Shown here: positions 52,223 to 61,985 of the stretch, one piece after another | Layout: each line of letters starts with the position of its first letter | How positions within the stretch are numbered: position 1 is the stretch's first letter | NCBI RefSeq assembly: GCF_003762925.1 | Contig: NZ_RJUK01000001.1 | Span: forward strand, 744,001 to 808,000 | DNA length: 64,000 nt | DNA from: Marinimicrobium koreense | GTDB taxonomy: Bacteria; Pseudomonadota; Gammaproteobacteria; Pseudomonadales; Cellvibrionaceae | Direction of reading: 5' to 3' | Position numbers and translations under genes: made by a program | The notes under the pieces: generated by a model | The model's database searches: none | Told to the model about the DNA's origin: nothing | The model's input: only the letters and a program-made list of their open reading frames with translations

Positions 52223-53605
52223 TTACCCCGGCAATCCGCCCTTGGTTAGCTTCGCCGGATCCAATAACTTCTCCAGCTCCTCCCGACCGAGATCCGTCTC
52301 CGCCTCCGCCACGTCAATAATGGGTCTCCCCTCGGCGTAAGCCTTCTTGGCAATGGCCGCCGCTTTGTTGTACCCGATAATGGGGTTGAGCGCCGTCACG
52401 AGAATCGGGTTGCGGGCCAGGGCGTGCTGAAGGTTGTCCTCGCGCACGGTGAAGCTGGCGATGGCGCGTTCGGCGAGCACTTCGCAGCTGTTGCCCATGA
52501 GTTTGATGCTGGAGAGCAGGTTGTGGGCCACCAGGGGCAACATGACGTTGAGCTCAAAATTGCCGGACTGACCCGCCACGGTAATGGCGGTATCGTTGCC
52601 CATTACCTGGGCGCAGGCCATGGCCACCGCTTCGGGAATCACCGGGTTGACCTTACCGGGCATGATGGACGACCCGGGCTGCAATGCCTCCAATTCAATC
52701 TCCCCCAGACCGGCCAGTGGACCGGAGTTCATCCAGCGCAGGTCATTGGCGATTTTCATCAGACTGACCGCCAGCGTTTTGAGCTGCCCGGAGGCGGCGA
52801 CGGCAACATCCTGGCTCCCCTGGAGCGCAAAGAAGTTGTCCCCCGGCGCACAGACCAGGCCGATATTCTCACTCAGTTGGCGGGCGAAGAGGCCGGCGAA
52901 CTCCGGGTGGGCGTTAACACCGGTGCCGACCGCGGTGCCGCCCTGGGGGAGGGCGCAAAGCTGGTCGAGGCTCTGGTGCAGGCGCTGTTCGCTGCTCTCG
53001 ATCTGGCTGGCCCAGCCCCGCAGCACTTGCCCAAAGGTGACCGGCATGGCGTCCATCAGGTGGGTCCGACCGGTTTTCACTACCTGGTCCAGCTCATGGG
53101 CCCGGTCCAGCAGGGTGGTGTGCAGGAATTTCAGCTCCGGCAGGAGGTGGTTGTTCAGGGCCAGGGCGCCACTCAGGTGAATGGCGGTGGGGATGACGTC
53201 GTTGCTGCTCTGGCTCATATTGACGTGATCATTGGCTCCGACCGCTTTGCCGCTCCGCTCGCTGGCCAGGTGCGCAATGACCTCGTTGACGTTCATGTTG
53301 GTGCTGGTGCCGGAGCCTGTCTGGAAAACATCGACGGGAAACTGGTCGTCGTGGTGCCCTTTGATGACTTCGTCGGCGGCACTGATGATCGCCTCGGCAA
53401 TGGGGTGTTCCAGAAGTCCCAGGGCGGTGTTGGCCTGTGCCGCGGCTTTCTTGATCTGTGCGACGGCGTGAATGAAGGCCGAGGGTAGGGGGGTACCGCT
53501 GATATGGAAGTTGTTGATGGCCCGCTGGGTCTGGGCGCCGTAGCGGGCGCTGACCGGGACCTGCACCTCGCCCATGCTGTCTTGTTCGGTACGGTACTGC
53601 TTCAT
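52223..53605 (-). CDS. fumC: Class II fumarate hydratase
   Basis: 460 residues, the family length. The signature SSIMPGKVNPV lies in the central region, TGSGTSTNMNVNEV is the substrate-site segment, and TGRTHLMDAMP carries the conserved His. It interconverts fumarate and malate as a tetramer, iron-free, and is typically used under oxidative stress or iron limitation. No operon partners are evident. Confidence 0.95.
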   Translation of the reverse strand: MKQYRTEQDSMGEVQVPVSARYGAQTQRAINNFHISGTPLPSAFIHAVAQIKKAAAQANTALGLLEHPIAEAIISAADEVIKGHHDDQFPVDVFQTGSGTSTNMNVNEVIAHLASERSGKAVGANDHVNMSQSSNDVIPTAIHLSGALALNNHLLPELKFLHTTLLDRAHELDQVVKTGRTHLMDAMPVTFGQVLRGWASQIESSEQRLHQSLDQLCALPQGGTAVGTGVNAHPEFAGLFARQLSENIGLVCAPGDNFFALQGSQDVAVAASGQLKTLAVSLMKIANDLRWMNSGPLAGLGEIELEALQPGSSIMPGKVNPVIPEAVAMACAQVMGNDTAITVAGQSGNFELNVMLPLVAHNLLSSIKLMGNSCEVLAERAIASFTVREDNLQHALARNPILVTALNPIIGYNKAAAIAKKAYAEGRPIIDVAEAETDLGREELEKLLDPAKLTKGGLPG

Positions 53606-53679
53606 ACGGGGCCTCCTGTTAGCGGTGTCCCTGAGGGATACGTCGGATCGTGAAAATAATTCACTTTAAATAAACGACT

Positions 53680-54528
53680 TTAAGTGTATCGACTAACTAT
53701 CTGATTTACTTGTGCGTGATAGCCGCCACCAAACAGATTCAGGTGGTTGAGCAGGTGGTACAGGTTGTACAGTGGCACCCGTTCCTGCCACCCGGAGTCG
53801 AGTGCATTCATCTGAGTATAGTGCTCGTAGAAGCCACCGGAGAAGCCGCCGAACAGTCGGGTCATCGCCAGCTCGGCTTCGGGCCAGCCCCAGTGGGTGG
53901 CGGGGTCGATCAATACCGGGTTCCCCGTTTCATCGCAGTGGATATTGCCGCCCCAGAGGTCACCGTGTATCAGGGCGGGCGCCTGCTCGGGGAGCAGTTC
54001 AGGCAGCTTTCGACAAAGGGTTTCCAGCTTGTTCAGCTCCCGGCTGGAGAGAAGCCCCGCCGCTTCCGCCAGCCGCCCCTGATACATCAGGCGCTGTTCA
54101 GCGAAGAACGCGTGGCCATCAGTGGTGGCGGGGTTGGGTTGCGGGGTGCGACCGCAATAGTTGTCCATGGTAAAGCCGAAGTGCGGCGCGGGTTGGCGGT
54201 GCAGGGCGGCCAGCCCTTCGCCCAGGTCCCGCCAGTAATTTGGACCGGGGCGCCCGGGCGCAATATATTCCAGGGCGATAAACGTGGGCTGTGCGGTGAT
54301 CACCTCCGGCACCCGTAGCGTATCGGTTGCCCGGAGGGCTTCCAGACCGGCGGCCTCGGCAAGGAAAAAATCCGCCGGTGCGGTGGCCTGTTGTTTGATG
54401 CACAGGTCCCGTCCATCCGTGGTAGTGATGCGAACGGTATCGCAGATATCGCCGCCGGAGAGTGGCTCCGTACGGGCGACGTCGGTGTCCAGTTCAGTTT
54501 TTAACCAATGTTTAATGGCGTCCATCAT
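53680..54528 (-). CDS. Fructosamine kinase family protein
   Basis: 282 residues of the FN3K/aminoglycoside-phosphotransferase fold. [22 protein letters not shown] holds the ATP Lys region, [10 protein letters not shown] is the catalytic loop, and [13 protein letters not shown] carries the metal Asp. It phosphorylates ketosamines on glycated proteins or small molecules and so helps remove them. It is divergent from uvrB, with a 55-base gap. Confidence 0.85.
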   Translation of the reverse strand: MMDAIKHWLKTELDTDVARTEPLSGGDICDTVRITTTDGRDLCIKQQATAPADFFLAEAAGLEALRATDTLRVPEVITAQPTFIALEYIAPGRPGPNYWRDLGEGLAALHRQPAPHFGFTMDNYCGRTPQPNPATTDGHAFFAEQRLMYQGRLAEAAGLLSSRELNKLETLCRKLPELLPEQAPALIHGDLWGGNIHCDETGNPVLIDPATHWGWPEAELAMTRLFGGFSGGFYEHYTQMNALDSGWQERVPLYNLYHLLNHLNLFGGGYHAQVNQIVSRYT

Positions 54529-54583
54529 TTACCACCAGGGTATGCGTTACAATGTTTCTTTTGATCGTACAAAAGGCGTCTCA

Positions 54584-56587
54584 ATGTCCAAGCAGTTTGT
54601 GGTTCAGAGCGATTACCAGCCCGCGGGCGACCAGCCGGCGGCCATTGCCGGGCTGGCCAAAGGCATCGATGCTGGCCTCGCGCACCAGACGCTACTGGGT
54701 GTGACCGGTTCGGGCAAGACCTTCACCATGGCCAATGTGATCGCCCAGGCTCAGCGGCCGACCCTGATTATGGCACACAACAAAACCCTGGCCGCCCAGC
54801 TCTACGGGGAGTTCAAGGAGTTTTTCCCCAACAACGCGGTGGAGTACTTCGTCTCCTATTACGACTACTACCAGCCCGAAGCCTATGTGCCGTCTTCGGA
54901 CACCTTCATCGAGAAAGACGCCTCGGTCAACGAGCACATCGAGCAGATGCGCCTGTCAGCCACCAAGGCGTTGATGGAGCGTAAGGACGCCATTGTGGTG
55001 GCGACGGTTTCAGCCATCTACGGTCTGGGTGACCCGGATTCCTACCTGAAAATGCTGCTGCATCTGGTACGGGGTGATCAGGTGGATCAGCGCCAGATTC
55101 TGCGCCGTCTCGCCGAGCTGCAGTACACCCGCAATGACATGGACTTCCAGCGCGGTACCTACCGGGTGCGGGGCGATGTGATCGACATTTTCCCGGCTGA
55201 TTCCGAGTTCGACGCCTACCGGGTGGAGCTGTTTGACGAGGAGGTGGAGCAGATTTCCGTGTTCGACCCCCTGACCGGCGAGGTGCGGGGCAAGGTGGCG
55301 CGAGCCACCATCTACCCGAAATCCCACTACGTCACCCCGCGCAGCCGCATGTTGGAGGCCATTGACCAGATCAAGGTGGAGCTGGAAGAACGCCTGAAAC
55401 AGCTGCGTGAGAACGACAAGCTGGTAGAGGCTCAGCGCCTGGAGCAGCGCACGCGCTATGATCTGGAGATGATGCAGGAGCTCGGCTACTGCAATGGCGT
55501 GGAGAACTACTCGCGCTACCTCTCCGGCCGGGACGCGGGCCTGCCGCCGCCGACGCTGTTTGACTATCTACCGAACGAGGCGCTGCTGATTGTGGATGAG
55601 TCCCATGTGACCATTCCCCAGATTGGCGCCATGTTCAAGGGTGACCGCTCTCGTAAAGAAACCCTGGTGGAGTACGGTTTCCGTCTGCCCTCGGCACTGG
55701 ATAACCGACCCCTGCGGTTTGAAGAGTGGGAGCGGCTGGCACCGCAGATGATTTTTGTCTCGGCCACCCCGGGGCCCTACGAGGCGGAACACGCCGGGCA
55801 GGTGATGGAACAGGTGGTCCGGCCCACCGGTCTGGTGGATCCGGAAATTGAAGTGCGGCCAGCCACTACTCAGGTGGACGATGCCCTGTCCGAAATCCGT
55901 TTGAGGGTAGACCGGGACGAGCGGGTGTTGCTTACCGTACTGACCAAACGTATGGCCGAGGACCTGACCGAATACCTCGCCGAGCACGGGGTACGGGTCC
56001 GCTACCTGCATTCGGATATCGATACGGTGGAGAGGGTGGAGATCATTCGCGACCTGCGCCTGGGCGAGTTCGATGTATTGGTGGGCATCAACCTGCTTCG
56101 GGAAGGCCTGGATATGCCGGAAGTGTCCCTGGTGGCCATTCTGGACGCGGATAAGGAAGGTTTCCTGCGTTCCGAGCGTTCTCTGATCCAGACCATCGGC
56201 CGGGCCGCGCGGAACCTGCACGGCAAGGCGATTCTCTACGCCGACCGCGTCACCGGCTCCATGCAACGGGCGATCGACGAAACCGAGCGCCGACGGACCA
56301 AACAGTTGGCCCACAATGAGGAACACGGCATTACCCCGATGGGTATTCGCAAGAGTGTGACCGACATTATGGAGGCGGGGCCGGTACCCGGGTCCGGCGC
56401 CCGTCGTCAGCGCAAAGAGGCTGTCGCGGAGAAGCGAGCCCGCTACGAGGTTGAGCAGGAGGGCGATCCCCTCAAGGCGGTGGCCAAGCTGGAGCAGGCC
56501 ATGTACCAGGCCGCCAAGAACCTGGAGTTCGAAGAGGCTGCCCGCCTGCGGGATCAGATCGAAAAGCTGAAACACCGGGCTCTGTAA
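54584..56587 (+). CDS. uvrB: Excinuclease ABC subunit B
   Basis: 667 residues. [10 protein letters not shown] is Walker [13 protein letters not shown] the damage-verifying beta-hairpin, and LLIVDESHV the DEAD-like box. [23 protein letters not shown] is the motif V region, and the C-terminal UVR helix pair ([16 protein letters not shown]) binds UvrC. It acts in nucleotide excision repair. ATG 54584 gives the standard N-terminus; upstream in-frame codons are not used. No SOS box was found upstream. Confidence 0.95.
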   Translation: MSKQFVVQSDYQPAGDQPAAIAGLAKGIDAGLAHQTLLGVTGSGKTFTMANVIAQAQRPTLIMAHNKTLAAQLYGEFKEFFPNNAVEYFVSYYDYYQPEAYVPSSDTFIEKDASVNEHIEQMRLSATKALMERKDAIVVATVSAIYGLGDPDSYLKMLLHLVRGDQVDQRQILRRLAELQYTRNDMDFQRGTYRVRGDVIDIFPADSEFDAYRVELFDEEVEQISVFDPLTGEVRGKVARATIYPKSHYVTPRSRMLEAIDQIKVELEERLKQLRENDKLVEAQRLEQRTRYDLEMMQELGYCNGVENYSRYLSGRDAGLPPPTLFDYLPNEALLIVDESHVTIPQIGAMFKGDRSRKETLVEYGFRLPSALDNRPLRFEEWERLAPQMIFVSATPGPYEAEHAGQVMEQVVRPTGLVDPEIEVRPATTQVDDALSEIRLRVDRDERVLLTVLTKRMAEDLTEYLAEHGVRVRYLHSDIDTVERVEIIRDLRLGEFDVLVGINLLREGLDMPEVSLVAILDADKEGFLRSERSLIQTIGRAARNLHGKAILYADRVTGSMQRAIDETERRRTKQLAHNEEHGITPMGIRKSVTDIMEAGPVPGSGARRQRKEAVAEKRARYEVEQEGDPLKAVAKLEQAMYQAAKNLEFEEAARLRDQIEKLKHRAL

Positions 56588-56588
56588 T

Positions 56589-57239
56589 ATGGCGGCGCAA
56601 CAAACCTCGTTATTTGGTGACGTGGCGGACCCTGAACCGGAGGTATTGATCCGGGAGGACGGCGATGTTCGCCTGTATCGCAACTGGTGGACCCCAGAGG
56701 AAACCCGCCGGTTGTTCGACCAACTGCGTACTGAATTGGCTTGGCAGCAGACCCACATTCAGATGCACGGAAAACGGATACCGGTGCCCCGTTTGGATGT
56801 CTGGTATGGTGACCCCGGTCATCCGTATCGTTATTCTGGCGTCCGGTTCGACCCCGAACCCTGGACCCCGACCCTTGAGGCGATAAAAAGCGAGCTTGAG
56901 AGGCGACAGGGCTTGACCTTTAACAGCGTCTTGGCCAATCTTTACAGAAATGGACAGGACAGTGTGGCCTGGCATGCCGACGATGAGCCGGAGCTGGGTC
57001 GCAACCCGGTAATTGCCTCACTCAGCCTGGGCTCGGAACGACGCTTCGCGCTCAGGCACAAAACCCGCAAGGATCTCGCGCCGGTTCGGCTGGATTTGCC
57101 CAGCGGTTCGCTGCTGGTCATGGCCGGAACCACCCAGCATTTCTGGCAGCACCAACTGGCGAAAACCGCCCGAGCCGTCGGACCAAGGATCAATCTGACC
57201 TTCCGAACGGTGTTTGGTGCGGGTGATGGCGGTTTATAA
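56589..57239 (+). CDS. alkB: AlkB-family alpha-ketoglutarate dioxygenase
   Basis: 216 residues. Fe(II) ligands are H129 and D131 (WHADDE) and H187 (HFWQHQ). R199 and R205 bind 2-oxoglutarate in the C-terminal PRINLTFR segment. The 100-128 region matches AlkB2-type proteins. It reverses N1-methyladenine and N3-methylcytosine by oxidative demethylation. It starts one base after the uvrB stop, so the two repair genes are likely co-transcribed. Confidence 0.85.
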   Translation: MAAQQTSLFGDVADPEPEVLIREDGDVRLYRNWWTPEETRRLFDQLRTELAWQQTHIQMHGKRIPVPRLDVWYGDPGHPYRYSGVRFDPEPWTPTLEAIKSELERRQGLTFNSVLANLYRNGQDSVAWHADDEPELGRNPVIASLSLGSERRFALRHKTRKDLAPVRLDLPSGSLLVMAGTTQHFWQHQLAKTARAVGPRINLTFRTVFGAGDGGL

Positions 57240-57281
57240 TCGGTGGATGGATGTAATCGACAACAACTCTCGAGGGACCGA

Positions 57282-57331
57282 GCGTGAGACCGGTTCCCTC
57301 ACGCCCCGCTAAAGTGCACCGGACGCCGGTG
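57282..57331. other. Two short hairpins between alkB and gacA
   Basis: GCGTGAG/CTCACGC (57282-57304) and CACCGG/CCGGTG (57317-57331) are perfect short stems. There is no T-run, so terminator function is doubtful. The rest of the 181-base gap shows nothing clear. Confidence 0.35.
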
Positions 57332-57420
57332 TCAGGAACCCCATAACAGACGTTTTGCCAAAAAAACGCCATAACAAAAATTGAATGTGTCAGGACCAAA
57401 AGCTGGATTGGGGGCTAACG

Positions 57421-58074
57421 TTGACAAAGATTCTGGTAGTAGACGACCACGACCTGGTTCGCATGGGCATTGTGCGCATGCTGGCCGACGTGGCCGGCTT
57501 TGATGTAGTAGGAGATGCCAAAAGCGGCGAGGAAGCCGTCACCAAGGCACGGGTACTGGTGCCCGACGTTGTGCTCATGGATGTGAAAATGCCCGGTATG
57601 GGCGGTCTGGAAGCCACCAAAAAACTGCGGCAGATCAATCCCGAAGTGAAGATCATCGCGGTCACCGCCTGCGATGACAGTCTGTATCCCACCCGACTGA
57701 TGCAGGCCGGCGCGGTCGGCTACGTCACCAAGGGGGCCGAATTCACCGAAATTACCGACGCCATCAACAAGGTGATTCGCGGTGACCTTTATATGAGTAA
57801 CGCCATCGCCCAGCAGTTGGCCCTGAAAAATTTTGCCGGAGAAGGGGACACGTCCTCGCCGTTTGAGAAACTCTCCCAGCGGGAGTTGCAGACCGCCATG
57901 CTGATTGCCAATGGCCAGAAGGTGCAGGATATTGCCGATATTTTCTGTGTCAGCCCGAAAACGGTGAACAGCTATCGGTATCGGATTTTCGAGAAGCTCG
58001 ATATCAATAGCGATGTGGAGTTGACCTTGTTGGCGGTGAAGCACAATTTCCTGGATCCGGAGGCGGTGGTGTAG
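57421..58074 (+). CDS. gacA: Response regulator GacA/UvrY
   Basis: 217 residues from TTG 57421, with GGGGG just upstream; this gives the family N-terminus ([16 protein letters not shown]). Acidic pocket D8, D9 and phospho-acceptor D54 (VLMDVKMPG) are present. The C-terminal LuxR helix-turn-helix ([20 protein letters not shown]) is complete. In gammaproteobacteria GacA, activated by GacS, turns on small RNAs that titrate CsrA/RsmA. The uvrC gene follows, the conserved gacA-uvrC order. Confidence 0.9.
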   Translation: MTKILVVDDHDLVRMGIVRMLADVAGFDVVGDAKSGEEAVTKARVLVPDVVLMDVKMPGMGGLEATKKLRQINPEVKIIAVTACDDSLYPTRLMQAGAVGYVTKGAEFTEITDAINKVIRGDLYMSNAIAQQLALKNFAGEGDTSSPFEKLSQRELQTAMLIANGQKVQDIADIFCVSPKTVNSYRYRIFEKLDINSDVELTLLAVKHNFLDPEAVV

Positions 58075-58085
58075 GTTGGGTTGGG

Positions 58086-58176
58086 ATGCGGCGGATGCGC
58101 TTCGCTTATCCGCCCTACACGGATCACGGCAGTGTGCGTAGGGCGGATAAGCGCGAAGCGCGCATCCGCCGTAACC
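58086..58176. repeat. Paired inverted REP-like elements between gacA and uvrC
   Basis: GATGCGGCGGATGCGC...CTTATCCGCCCTACA is followed by CGTAGGGCGGATAAGCGC...GCATCCGCCGTAAC. The pair lies inside what is normally a gacA-uvrC operon and could modulate its expression. Confidence 0.8.
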
Positions 58177-58219
58177 CAAACCACGACATCCCCGCCAACC
58201 GGTGGTATTCTTCCCGCCC

Positions 58220-60049
58220 ATGAACACACCTGATGTATTCGACCACAAACAATTCCTAGCCAACACCACCAAACAACCGGGCATCTATCAGATGTACGAC
58301 GGTGGCGGTGAGCTGCTCTACGTCGGTAAAGCCAAAAACCTGAAAAACCGGTTGTCCAGCTACTTCCGCAGCTCCGGCCTGTCTCCGAAAACCGTGGCCC
58401 TGGTGGCGAAAATTCGTCAGATCGATGTGACGGTCACCTCGAGCGAAACCGAAGCGCTGATTCTTGAGCAGAATCTGATCAAATCCCACCGGCCGCCCTA
58501 TAACATTCTGTTGCGGGATGATAAGTCCTACCCCTACATTTTTCTCTCCAGTGGCGAGACCTTTCCGCGCATCAGTTTTCATCGGGGCTCCAAGAAAAAG
58601 CGCGGTCACTACTTCGGCCCTTACCCGAATGTTGGGGCGGTGAAAGACAGCCTGAATTTTCTGCAGAAAACCTTTCAGGTGCGTCAGTGCGAGGACAGTG
58701 TGTTCAAAAACCGCTCGCGCCCCTGTCTGCAATACCAGATCAAACGTTGCACCGCGCCCTGTGTGGATTACATCAGCCCGGAAGACTACGCCGACGATGT
58801 GCGCCACACCCGCATGTTTTTGAGCGGGGATAGTGACACCCTGATGAAGGAGCTGGCGGACCAGATGGACGCCGCGTCCCAGGCGCTGGAGTTTGAGCGG
58901 GCGGCGGCGCTGCGAGATCAGATCACCGCGCTGCGCTCCATTCAGTCCCAGAATCTGATTGAAGAGGGGTATGGCGATCTGGATGTGGTAGCCGCCGTGC
59001 TGCAGGCGGGGTTGATCTGCGTGCATGTGTTGTTTGTTCGCCAGGGGAGAATTCTGGGCAGTCGCAGCTACTATCCGCAGGCGACACTGGCGGATTCAGA
59101 ATCCGATGTCCTGACCGAATTCCTGCCACAGTTTTATCTGGCGAGCGAGGGCCGGGAAATCCCCCGGGAAATTATCACCAGCCACCCGGTGGCGGAGGCT
59201 GAGCTGATTGCCCAGGCGCTCAAGAGTGCCTCGGGTCGCCAGGTGACGGTCACTGACAAGGTGCGCACCCATCGTTCCCAGTGGGTGCAAATGGCGACCA
59301 CGGCGGCCCAGCAGAATCTCACGAGCCGGGTAAACAGCCGTAAGAACAGTATGGACCGCTTTATTGCCCTGCAGGATGCGTTGGGTCTGGACGAGATGCC
59401 CCAGCGATTGGAGTGTTTCGATATCAGTCACAGCAGCGGTGAGCTGACCCAGGCGTCCTGTGTGGTGTTCGATACCAACGGTCCGCTGAAGTCCGATTAT
59501 CGCCGCTTCAATATTGACGGTATCACCCCCGGTGACGACTACGCGGCCATGGAGCAGGCGCTGCAGAGGCGCTATACCCGGTTGCAGAAAGGCGAGGGCA
59601 AGCTGCCGGATATTCTGATTATTGATGGCGGTAAAGGTCAGCTCGGTAAGGCCGAGGCAGTACTGGCGGAGCTGGGTGTGAACAATGTCCAGTTGCTGGG
59701 TGTGGCCAAAGGTACCACGCGCAAGGCGGGGTTCGAGACGCTGTATTGGGCGGAGAGCGGTAAAGAGATTGTGATGTCGAGCGATTCGCCGGCGCTGCAT
59801 TTGCTACAGCATATTCGCGATGAGGCGCACCGGTTTGCGATTACCGGACATCGCCAGCGGCGGGACAAGAAGCGGCGCACGTCCAGTCTGGAGGGGGTGC
59901 CAGGGGTGGGTGCCGGCCGCCGTCGGGAGCTGTTGCGTCATTTTGGTGGGCTGCAGGAGGTACAGAAGGCCAGCGTGGCGGATCTCGCCAAGGTGCCGGG
60001 AATCAGCAAACGCCTGGCGGAGGAAATTTACGGCCATTTTCATGGCTGA
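58220..60049 (+). CDS. uvrC: Excinuclease ABC subunit C
   Basis: About 609 residues. The GIY-YIG nuclease opens the protein (GIYQMYDGGGELLYVGKAKN), followed by a Cys-rich loop and the UVR helix (LEFERAAALRDQI). The endonuclease domain with ECFDISHSSGE, LIIDGGKGQL and a C-terminal helix-hairpin-helix (VPGVGAGRRRELL) follows. It makes both incisions in nucleotide excision repair. ATG 58220 is chosen. Confidence 0.95.
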   Translation: MNTPDVFDHKQFLANTTKQPGIYQMYDGGGELLYVGKAKNLKNRLSSYFRSSGLSPKTVALVAKIRQIDVTVTSSETEALILEQNLIKSHRPPYNILLRDDKSYPYIFLSSGETFPRISFHRGSKKKRGHYFGPYPNVGAVKDSLNFLQKTFQVRQCEDSVFKNRSRPCLQYQIKRCTAPCVDYISPEDYADDVRHTRMFLSGDSDTLMKELADQMDAASQALEFERAAALRDQITALRSIQSQNLIEEGYGDLDVVAAVLQAGLICVHVLFVRQGRILGSRSYYPQATLADSESDVLTEFLPQFYLASEGREIPREIITSHPVAEAELIAQALKSASGRQVTVTDKVRTHRSQWVQMATTAAQQNLTSRVNSRKNSMDRFIALQDALGLDEMPQRLECFDISHSSGELTQASCVVFDTNGPLKSDYRRFNIDGITPGDDYAAMEQALQRRYTRLQKGEGKLPDILIIDGGKGQLGKAEAVLAELGVNNVQLLGVAKGTTRKAGFETLYWAESGKEIVMSSDSPALHLLQHIRDEAHRFAITGHRQRRDKKRRTSSLEGVPGVGAGRRRELLRHFGGLQEVQKASVADLAKVPGISKRLAEEIYGHFHG

Positions 60050-60066
60050 ATACTAGGGTGTGTAGG

Positions 60067-60200
60067 TGGTGCCCGGAGCCGGAATTGAACCGGCACGACT
60101 GCAATAGTCGGCAGATTTTAAGTCTGCTGTGGCCGCTCTCGGACTTCCTGTCCTCCGCGGCACTTGGGCTTCCTGCCCGGCGTCTACCAATTCCGCGGGT
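60067..60200 (-). pseudogene. tRNA-Leu (UAA) copy interrupted by a 51-base insertion
   Basis: On the minus strand the 3' part is a good tRNA-Leu: anticodon loop CTTAAAA in CAGA/TCTG, a variable arm, the T-arm, and CCGGGCACCA. The 5' part has only ACCCGCGGAATTGG before TAGACGC, about five bases short of the expected acceptor strand. Between GACGC and AGCAGAC about 51 extra bases (60129-60179) hold two twin hairpins. It is probably not functional. An intact UAA copy is next to it. Confidence 0.65.
60129..60179. repeat. Twin-hairpin element inside the tRNA-Leu copy
   Basis: GGACTTCCTGTCC (60141-60153) and GGGCTTCCTGCCC (60166-60178) are stems sharing the same TTCCT loop. CCGC/GCGG arms enclose the first. 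The pair differs from the two REP families elsewhere in the window. Confidence 0.55.
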
Positions 60201-60206
60201 ACTAAA

Positions 60207-60294
60207 TGGTGCCGGGAGCGGGACTTGAACCCGCACGACCATCACGGTCGCAAGATTTTAAGTCTTGTGTGTCTACCAATTTCACCATCCCGGC
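60207..60294 (-). tRNA. tRNA-Leu (UAA)
   Basis: 88 bases including encoded CCA. Acceptor GCCGGGA/TCCCGGC, D-arm with GGTAGACAC, anticodon stem CAAGA/TCTTG with loop CTTAAAA (anticodon UAA), a long variable arm typical of Leu, and T-arm GCGGG/CCCGC. It lies 27 bases after tRNA-Cys in the same direction. Confidence 0.95.
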
Positions 60295-60320
60295 GGGGGA
60301 GAGTACTTCGAAGGGAAAGT

Positions 60321-60394
60321 TGGAGGCGCGAGCCGGAGTCGAACCGGCCTAACCGGATTTGCAATCCGGGGCATAACCGCTTTGCTATCGCGCC
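60321..60394 (-). tRNA. tRNA-Cys (GCA)
   Basis: 74 bases including CCA. Acceptor GGCGCGA/TCGCGCC, anticodon stem CCGGA/TCCGG with loop TTGCAAA (anticodon GCA), T-arm GCCGG/CCGGC. Together with tRNA-Leu and pgsA it recalls the E. coli pgsA-glyW-cysT-leuZ order, without the glyW gene. Confidence 0.95.
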
Positions 60395-60506
60395 TTGCTT
60401 GAAGAGGGGCGAATTCTAAAGGAATCGCCGAAAAAATCCTAGGGGTTTCCGTGGGTTATCCGGGAATTTTTTGTGTTGGTTGATATTTGACCAAGGTTCC
60501 GGGTTG

Positions 60507-60584
60507 GGTAACGGCGGATGCGCGCTACGCGACCTCCGCAGTTTGCGTAGGGCGGATAAGGCCGCAGGCCGCATCCGCCGTTGC
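60507..60584. repeat. REP-like elements between tRNA-Cys and pgsA
   Basis: GTAACGGCGGATGCG (with a degraded partner GCGACCTCCGC) is followed by the full unit CGTAGGGCGGATAAGGCC...GCATCCGCCGTTGC. Confidence 0.75.
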
Positions 60585-60589
60585 CCAAG

Positions 60590-61135
60590 CTATTTCAACC
60601 TCATAAACGGCCAGGCGGCGCGCAGGTAGAGGATCATGGACCAAAGGGTCAGTAGCGCGGCGCTGTACAGGGTGATGTATCCGAGCCAGTAAAAGAGCGC
60701 AAAGGGCAGGTCGGCCAGCAGGACAATCAGGGCCGTCATCTGCAGGGTGGTTTTGATCTTGCCAATGTAGGACACCGCGACGCTGGCGCGTTCGCCCAGC
60801 TCGGCCATCCATTCCCGCAGGGCCGAAATTACAATCTCCCGGCCGATAATCACAATGGCCGGGGCGGTGAACCAGGGTGTGGCGTGCAGCTCAACCAGAA
60901 GGGCCAGGGCGATGACCACCATCAGCTTGTCCGCCACCGGGTCCAGGAAGGCGCCAAAGGGGGTGGACTGGTCGTATTTGCGAGCGACGTAGCCATCGGC
61001 CCAGTCGGTGATGGCGGCAACACTGAATATCATGGCGGAGGCGAAGTGGGCCCACCCGAACGGAAGATAGAAGACCACTACAAACAGCGGGATGAAAACA
61101 ATGCGGATCAGGGTCAGTTGGTTCGCCAGGGTCAT
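60590..61135 (-). CDS. pgsA: Phosphatidylglycerophosphate synthase
   Basis: 181 residues with four transmembrane helices. The CDP-alcohol phosphotransferase motif is intact in DWADGYVARKYDQ followed by FGAFLDPVAD. It transfers phosphatidyl from CDP-diacylglycerol to glycerol-3-phosphate in the inner membrane. It is the first gene of the minus-strand pgsA-tRNA unit and converges on uvrC, whereas in E. coli it follows uvrC on the same strand. Confidence 0.9.
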   Translation of the reverse strand: MTLANQLTLIRIVFIPLFVVVFYLPFGWAHFASAMIFSVAAITDWADGYVARKYDQSTPFGAFLDPVADKLMVVIALALLVELHATPWFTAPAIVIIGREIVISALREWMAELGERASVAVSYIGKIKTTLQMTALIVLLADLPFALFYWLGYITLYSAALLTLWSMILYLRAAWPFMRLK

Positions 61136-61233
61136 GGGATAGATCGGTCTCTGGTTCTGTCGTTGGGCGAATCATACAGCCGTGAGGCGGGGGTGACCAG
61201 TGTTGCGTCGGACCGATCCAACCTACCATGGAG

Positions 61234-61803
61234 CTATAGGGGCGGGATGGCGCGATCCAGGGCGCCGACGTCCAGGAAGGGCGAGGCATCAATGTCTTTG
61301 GCGTCCATCATTTCCGCCACGCGCTGCAGGGCGGCGATGATCATGCTCTGTTCCCATTCATCCAATTCCCGAAACCGTTCCACAAAGTTGTCCTGCAGCG
61401 CCGTGGGCGCTGAGGCCAGGATTTTTCGGCCGTGGTCGGTCAAACGGGGGTAGACCTTGCGCTTGTCGGTTTCCGAGCGGATGCGCTCGATCAGCTCCCG
61501 CTTCTGCAGGCGGTCCAGAATGGTGGTGACGGTGGCCTGACTCAGGCTCATATCCCGGGCCAGCTCGCTGATGGTCATGTCGCCCTTGGCATGAACGATC
61601 TGCAGGAGCAATAACTGTGGCCCCGTGACGCTGGCGGTTTTCACCAGCTTCTTCGAATGCAGGTCGGTCGCCCGGATGACCCGACGCAGCGAAACCAATA
61701 CCTCTTCAATCTTGTCCGAGGTGCTCATGGACTTGAGCGCCGTCATGTTGCGTTCGGCGCGGGAAGCCAGGCCCTGAGGCAGGTGAGATTCGTCTTTGGT
61801 CAT
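61234..61803 (-). CDS. ectR: MarR-family regulator EctR
   Basis: About 189 residues from ATG 61803, with GGAGA upstream. The N-terminus TALKSMSTSDKIEEVL and the winged helix (MTISELARDMSLSQATVT) match EctR1-type regulators. These repress the ectoine operon and are usually divergent from ectA, as here. Relief by salt stress is known from Methylomicrobium-type systems and inferred here. An upstream ATG at 61848 lacks a ribosome site. Confidence 0.8.
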   Translation of the reverse strand: MTKDESHLPQGLASRAERNMTALKSMSTSDKIEEVLVSLRRVIRATDLHSKKLVKTASVTGPQLLLLQIVHAKGDMTISELARDMSLSQATVTTILDRLQKRELIERIRSETDKRKVYPRLTDHGRKILASAPTALQDNFVERFRELDEWEQSMIIAALQRVAEMMDAKDIDASPFLDVGALDRAIPPL

Positions 61804-61876
61804 GCGCGTGTCTCCGAAGGGCTGCATGGGTTCGGGTGGACTGATCATTTAGCTTAGTGTACTATAGATTTTTATT

Positions 61877-61909
61877 TAGTTCTCTAACTATTTCAATTCA
61901 TTCGAATTG
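61877..61909. promoter_or_regulatory. Candidate EctR operator
   Basis: Two palindromes lie between the divergent genes: TAGTT-CTCT-AACTA (61877-61890) and CAATTC-ATTC-GAATTG (61894-61909). Either could bind a MarR dimer. The whole 182-base region is AT-rich and otherwise holds promoter-like stretches only. Confidence 0.45.
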
Positions 61910-61985
61910 TCGGGGCAAACCTTGATTTTTTGCGGGTTTGGGATCATACCCCTATATTGTTGTTATAAACGGGAAGGAGCAGACC

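Noticed and set aside
54284-54583. Upstream extension of uvrB
   Set aside because: The extra 100 codons are antisense to the fructosamine kinase, and family proteins begin at ATG 54584.
54528-54584. LexA/SOS box upstream of uvrB
   Set aside because: No CTGT-N8-ACAG match was found in the gap.
57282-57331. Rho-independent terminator after alkB
   Set aside because: The stems are short and lack a following T-run.
60067-60200. Group I intron in tRNA-Leu
   Set aside because: The insert is only about 51 bases and lies before the anticodon stem, not in the anticodon loop.
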